Shown here: piece after piece, positions 7,590 to 9,927 of the stretch
Layout of the letters: each line of letters starts with the position of its first letter
Numbering within the stretch: the stretch's first letter is position 1
Assembly: GCA_004554425.1 (NCBI GenBank)
Contig: SFMI01000062.1
Coordinates: forward strand, 1 to 9,927
Length of the DNA: 9,927 bases
Source of the DNA: Candidatus Saccharimonadota bacterium
GTDB lineage: Bacteria > Eremiobacterota > Xenobia > Xenobiales > Xenobiaceae
Reading direction: 5' to 3'
The notes under the pieces: model-generated
Seen by the model: only the letters and a program-made list of their open reading frames with translations
Told to the model about the DNA's origin: nothing
Databases searched by the model: none
Translations under genes and position numbers: made by a program

Positions 7590-7620
7590 AAGCACTTTCG
7601 CTTTAGGATAAAAACAGGCT

Positions 7621-7773
7621 ATGGTGGACACGGTATTCACTTCAGACAATAATATAAGTGTGGATGAATTGCCCAATATTCCTCAGCAAGGCAATCCTAC
7701 CATTTTGCTGGTGTTGGCCTTGGTGTTTGCTATTATCGGACTCTTGCTTTTGCTATGGCCTAGTTCTCTATAA
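7621..7773 (+). CDS. small single-helix membrane protein
   Basis: ATG to TAA gives 50 residues. The N-terminal half is polar and acidic (MVDTVFTSDNNISVDELPN), followed by PQQGNP and one strong hydrophobic helix at about residues 27-46, ending in WPSSL. This is the pattern of a small tail-anchored or single-pass membrane protein. An AGGATAA stretch at 7606-7612 is a plausible though distant ribosome site. It lies 85 bases downstream of the HAMP/receiver-like gene on the same strand with no strong terminator between, so co-transcription is likely. An overlapping reading frame starting at 7658 is longer but Cys/Trp-rich and unlike a real protein. I do not recognise the family. A partner role for the upstream membrane protein is possible but unsupported. 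Confidence 0.6.
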   Translation: MVDTVFTSDNNISVDELPNIPQQGNPTILLVLALVFAIIGLLLLLWPSSL

Positions 7774-7880
7774 CTTAACAACTAATAGCATTCATTACGC
7801 AACAAGTAAGTATTTAGAGTTGCCTATATTATTTATTTTCGTTACCTATATTTTTATCACGACCGTTTTAGATGCTTAAT

Positions 7881-7909
7881 TTGACAATAAGCGCTGTTTT
7901 TTCTATCAT
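7881..7909 (+). promoter_or_regulatory. sigma-70/sigma-A type promoter of rsfS
   Basis: The -35 box TTGACA (7881-7886) matches consensus exactly; a 17-base spacer leads to TATCAT (7904-7909), five of six consensus bases. Transcription would start near 7916. This places the ATG at 7913 outside the message and supports the ATG at 7952 as the rsfS start. Confidence 0.85.
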
Positions 7910-7951
7910 TCTATGAGTTTTTTTCAAGAGAAAGAGGTAAAAGAAGACAAT

Positions 7952-8332
7952 ATGTTCGCAGATTCTTTAGATATGGCCAAAGCAATAGCCGACGTTTGCT
8001 ACCAAAAGCTAGGTAAAGACACAGTTGTCTTAGATATGAGCAAAGACTCAGTTCTTTGCGATTATTTCGTTATTTGCGACGCTCCTACCCGCAACCAGTT
8101 GCGCGATATTGCCGAAAATATCGATAAAAAGCTATCAGAACAGGGAATTGAGCCCAAGTCTATTCAAGGCAAAAATGACAATGCTTGGACTTTGATGGAC
8201 TATAGTTCAGTAATCGTACATCTGTTTATTAGCGGCGAGCGCAGCTTCTACAACTTAGAGGGTATGTGGAAATCCGCTCCTATAGTTTACGCTCCGGATG
8301 CCGAAGAGGCCAACAAAGAAGAAAAGGCCTAG
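7952..8332 (+). CDS. rsfS: ribosome silencing factor RsfS (Iojap/DUF143)
   Basis: A cytoplasmic protein that binds ribosomal protein uL14 on the large subunit and blocks subunit joining, lowering translation in starvation or stationary phase. The 126 residues match the usual family length. Family signatures are DYFVICDAPTRNQL (37-50), GKNDNAWTLMDYSSVIVHLF (73-92) and the RSFYNLEGMW stretch (97-106), which corresponds to the conserved R-x-x-Y-x-L-E-x-x-W pattern. The C-terminus is short and acidic/Lys-rich. The start at 7952 is chosen over the ATG at 7913 because of the promoter position, the purine-rich leader (GAGG, then AAGAAG) before it, and the family alignment. In many Bacillota rsfS follows nadD/yqeK; here it instead follows a small membrane-protein gene. 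It probably shares its transcript with htrA 69 bases downstream. Confidence 0.95.
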   Translation: MFADSLDMAKAIADVCYQKLGKDTVVLDMSKDSVLCDYFVICDAPTRNQLRDIAENIDKKLSEQGIEPKSIQGKNDNAWTLMDYSSVIVHLFISGERSFYNLEGMWKSAPIVYAPDAEEANKEEKA

Positions 8333-8401
8333 ATTTACCAACCCAGCCGTAAGCCTAGGTAGTTGTCTTAAGGCAATTTCGGAAGCTATGAAAGGTTTAA
8401 C

Positions 8402-9658
8402 ATGATCGATAAGATTAGAAGAAATCCTGGCAACGCTGCAATTACTGTTATTTGCGGCATTGCCGGCGTATTCATAGGCGCTTTCTTAGTTTTTATAATC
8501 ATATATTGTACTCCCTCCATTAAAATTTCTATGGAGAAAGAAGAGATTGATACCCCTCAGGCGACCACGGAAACTAGTGATAATTCCGCTCAACAAAATA
8601 AAGGGGAATCCTCTTCTGAATTTGACATCAACTACAACTCCAAGTCTAATGCCGTTATGCCCAAAGGCAGCAGCGCTGTGGCTGATGCGGTAGCCAAAGT
8701 AGCCCCTGCGGTAGTCAACATAGATACGACTATGACTACTAGAGTTTATAGCACTCACGGCTTTGGCTTTATCGATCCTTTCGATTACCAAGTTCAGGAA
8801 ATTCCTCGTGGTATGGGAACAGGCATCATTGTCAGTTCTGATGGCATAGTTTTAACTAATAACCATGTTGTCAGTGGTGCCAAATCCATCAAAGTGACTT
8901 TAAGTGATAAAAGTCAGCATTCCGCTCAAATTATTGGTACCGATCCTGTCTCTGACTTAGCTATTTTACGTATCGAAAATAAAGATCGCTCCTTCCCTAC
9001 AGCCTCTTTGACAAATTCGGAAAGTATGCGTATCGGAGACTGGGTAGTAGCTTTGGGCAATCCTTTAGGTGTTGGTCAGACAGCTACTCTGGGTATTCTT
9101 TCAGCCAGAAATCGCACTTTAAGCGACAGCAATGTCGATTTACGCAACTTATTACAAACTGATGCCGCTATTAACCCCGGCAACTCTGGCGGGCCGCTTA
9201 TCAATCTTAAAGGTGAAGTTATTGGCATCAATACCGCTATTATTCGCTCAGCTCAGGGCATTGGCTTTGCCATTCCCGCAGAAACAGCATATACGGTTAT
9301 GAAAGAGCTGCGCGATCACGGTAGAGTTTCTCGTCCTTACCTCGGTATAGCTATGGCCGATTTAAATCAGCCAGCCCGCAACTACTTAGGCTTAGATAAA
9401 AACATTAAAGGCGTTATTGTAGGTCAAGTTTTGCCCAACGGCCCTGCCAGTAAAGGTGGCATCAAGAGCAATGACGTTATAGTAAGTATCAATGGTACGG
9501 AAACTCCAACAGCTTCAGAGTTGCAATCTTTTATGCGTTCTCTGAAAGTAGGCTCTACAGTGACTATAAAACTTTGGCGCGATGGCACCGAAAAAGAAGT
9601 CAGTGTAAAACTGGAAGAGCAGCCTTCCTCTCTCTTCCGCCAGTTTAGAGAGCCTTAA
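8402..9658 (+). CDS. htrA: HtrA/DegP-family membrane-anchored serine protease
   Basis: An envelope protease/chaperone that degrades misfolded exported proteins. The 418 residues contain a short basic N-terminus, one membrane anchor (about 13-35), a polar Ser/Gln/Glu linker to about 90, a trypsin-like domain (about 95-300) and one PDZ domain (about 312-400). The catalytic triad is complete: His155 in LTNNHVV, Asp185 in SDLAIL and Ser262 in GNSGGP. RGMGTGIIVSSDG (136-148) and QTDAAINPG (252-260) are also typical. The uncleaved anchor with the protease outside the membrane is the common HtrA layout of Gram-positive-type lineages. AAAGG lies 6-7 bases before the ATG, a good ribosome site. No separate promoter is obvious in the 69-base gap after rsfS, which holds a near-palindrome, TTGTCTTAAGGCAA (8363-8376), of unknown role. 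The C-terminus is intact. Confidence 0.96.
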   Translation: MIDKIRRNPGNAAITVICGIAGVFIGAFLVFIIIYCTPSIKISMEKEEIDTPQATTETSDNSAQQNKGESSSEFDINYNSKSNAVMPKGSSAVADAVAKVAPAVVNIDTTMTTRVYSTHGFGFIDPFDYQVQEIPRGMGTGIIVSSDGIVLTNNHVVSGAKSIKVTLSDKSQHSAQIIGTDPVSDLAILRIENKDRSFPTASLTNSESMRIGDWVVALGNPLGVGQTATLGILSARNRTLSDSNVDLRNLLQTDAAINPGNSGGPLINLKGEVIGINTAIIRSAQGIGFAIPAETAYTVMKELRDHGRVSRPYLGIAMADLNQPARNYLGLDKNIKGVIVGQVLPNGPASKGGIKSNDVIVSINGTETPTASELQSFMRSLKVGSTVTIKLWRDGTEKEVSVKLEEQPSSLFRQFREP

Positions 9659-9675
9659 GCTTAACAAGAGTAGCG

Positions 9676-9711
9676 TAAAGCCCCTGCCTTTAGGCATGGG
9701 GAGCATATCAA
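9676..9711 (+). mobile_element. IS200/IS605-type right-end hairpin, solitary remnant
   Basis: AAAGCCCC-TGCC-TTTA-GGCA-T-GGGGAGC forms a stem (CCCCTGCC 9681-9688 with GGCA 9693-9696 and GGGG 9698-9701, one bulged T) and is followed by ATATCAA. A subterminal hairpin with a TTTA-like loop, then GGGGAG and a TCAA or TCAC tail, is the usual look of right ends of IS200/IS605 elements carrying tnpB. No TnpA or TnpB coding sequence is present; the htrA stop codon is only about 20 bases upstream. It may be a decayed end, a solo nonautonomous element, or a hairpin reused as a transcript end. Recognition is by remembered pattern, not by search. Confidence 0.5.
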
Positions 9712-9724
9712 CGATATGAAATGT

Positions 9725-9768
9725 AAAGCAGTTGACTTATGATATTTTGTAAGTCGGCTGCTTTTTTT
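9725..9768 (+). terminator. intrinsic terminator after htrA
   Basis: AAAGCAGTTGACTTA (9725-9739) pairs with TAAGTCGGCTGCTTT (9750-9764) over 15 positions, two of them U-G wobbles, with a 10-base loop and a run of seven T at 9762-9768. The wobbles form only in the plus-strand transcript, which supports the direction. It ends the rsfS-htrA transcript. Confidence 0.88.
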
Positions 9769-9774
9769 GTAAAT

Positions 9775-9789
9775 AATATTGGCAATATT
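9775..9789. promoter_or_regulatory. 15-base perfect palindrome, possible operator
   Basis: AATATTG-G-CAATATT is a perfect inverted repeat about 28 bases upstream of the -10 box of the next gene. The position suits a repressor or activator site. No regulator is identified. Confidence 0.35.
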
Positions 9790-9816
9790 TTAGGCATAAA
9801 TAGCAATAAATATAGA

Positions 9817-9822
9817 TATAAT
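9817..9822 (+). promoter_or_regulatory. -10 box TATAAT of the downstream gene
   Basis: An exact TATAAT lies 16 bases before the ATG at 9839, in AT-rich DNA directly after a terminator. No good -35 box is seen at 16-18 bases (GCATAA is the best in place), so an activator may be needed. Transcription starting near 9829 would leave a very short leader that cuts into the GAGGGG ribosome site, so the real start point is uncertain. Confidence 0.45.
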
Positions 9823-9838
9823 AGTGAGGGGAGAAAAT

Positions 9839-9927
9839 ATGAAGGAAATAGTGCTGAAAAACAGAAAAAACGGTATGGCAGTAATGCTTTGCCTTATCTT
9901 GCTGTACGCGGCGGCGATTACAGGGTT
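9839..9927 (+). CDS. N-terminus of a membrane-associated protein (partial)
   Basis: GAGGGG (9826-9831), seven bases before the ATG, is a strong ribosome site. The 29 complete codons read a basic start (MKEIVLKNRKNG) followed by a hydrophobic segment from about residue 13 running to the window edge, as in a signal anchor. The pattern resembles the N-terminus of SPFH/band-7 (stomatin-like) proteins, but this is a weak guess from few residues. The run GCG GCG GCG and other GC-rich codons differ slightly from the neighbouring genes. The gene continues beyond the window. Confidence 0.6.
   Translation, partial: MKEIVLKNRKNGMAVMLCLILLYAAAITG

Noticed and set aside
7658..7879. 73-residue reading frame overlapping the small membrane-protein gene
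   Set aside because: Its composition is Cys/Trp/Phe-rich, it has no ribosome site, and it runs on through AT-rich intergenic DNA and the leader of the rsfS promoter region.

Overview
The window looks like chromosomal DNA of a Bacillota (Firmicutes) bacterium. The reasons are a MutS2 with a C-terminal Smr domain, a membrane-anchored HtrA, a RsfS gene with a consensus housekeeping promoter, clear intrinsic terminators, and moderately AT-rich DNA by eye. A Negativicutes-type organism is my guess from general gene style; the sequence does not prove it. No tRNA, rRNA, CRISPR array, plasmid origin or complete insertion sequence was found.

Layout. Positions 1-694 carry no credible protein gene but are dense in inverted repeats. 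Several nested hairpins, one possible long-range closing helix and a terminal perfect hairpin make this a candidate large structured RNA, and it is the most unusual stretch of the window. Next come two minus-strand genes: a CAT/YfnA-type amino-acid permease (733-2337) and mutS2 (2648-5560). Each has a terminator behind it, and a 310-base gap with short repeats lies between them. Divergent from mutS2 is a plus-strand gene for a membrane sensor-like protein (about 5838-7535) with two transmembrane helices, tandem HAMP-like segments and a C-terminal receiver-like domain that appears to have lost its phosphorylation residues. A 50-residue single-helix membrane protein follows (7621-7773; short enough to be missed). 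Then come rsfS (7952-8332), with its own promoter, and htrA (8402-9658), probably read from the same transcript.

After htrA lie a hairpin resembling an IS200/IS605 right end, a strong intrinsic terminator, a small palindrome, a -10 box, and the first 29 codons of a new membrane-associated protein that runs off the window.

Functionally the genes are mixed: nutrient uptake (permease), ribosome or DNA quality control (MutS2), ribosome silencing in starvation (RsfS), envelope protein quality control (HtrA), and a putative envelope sensor or scaffold. A general stress or starvation theme is possible but is inference. The two best candidates for something undescribed are the structured RNA region at the left edge and the HAMP/pseudo-receiver protein with its small membrane neighbour.
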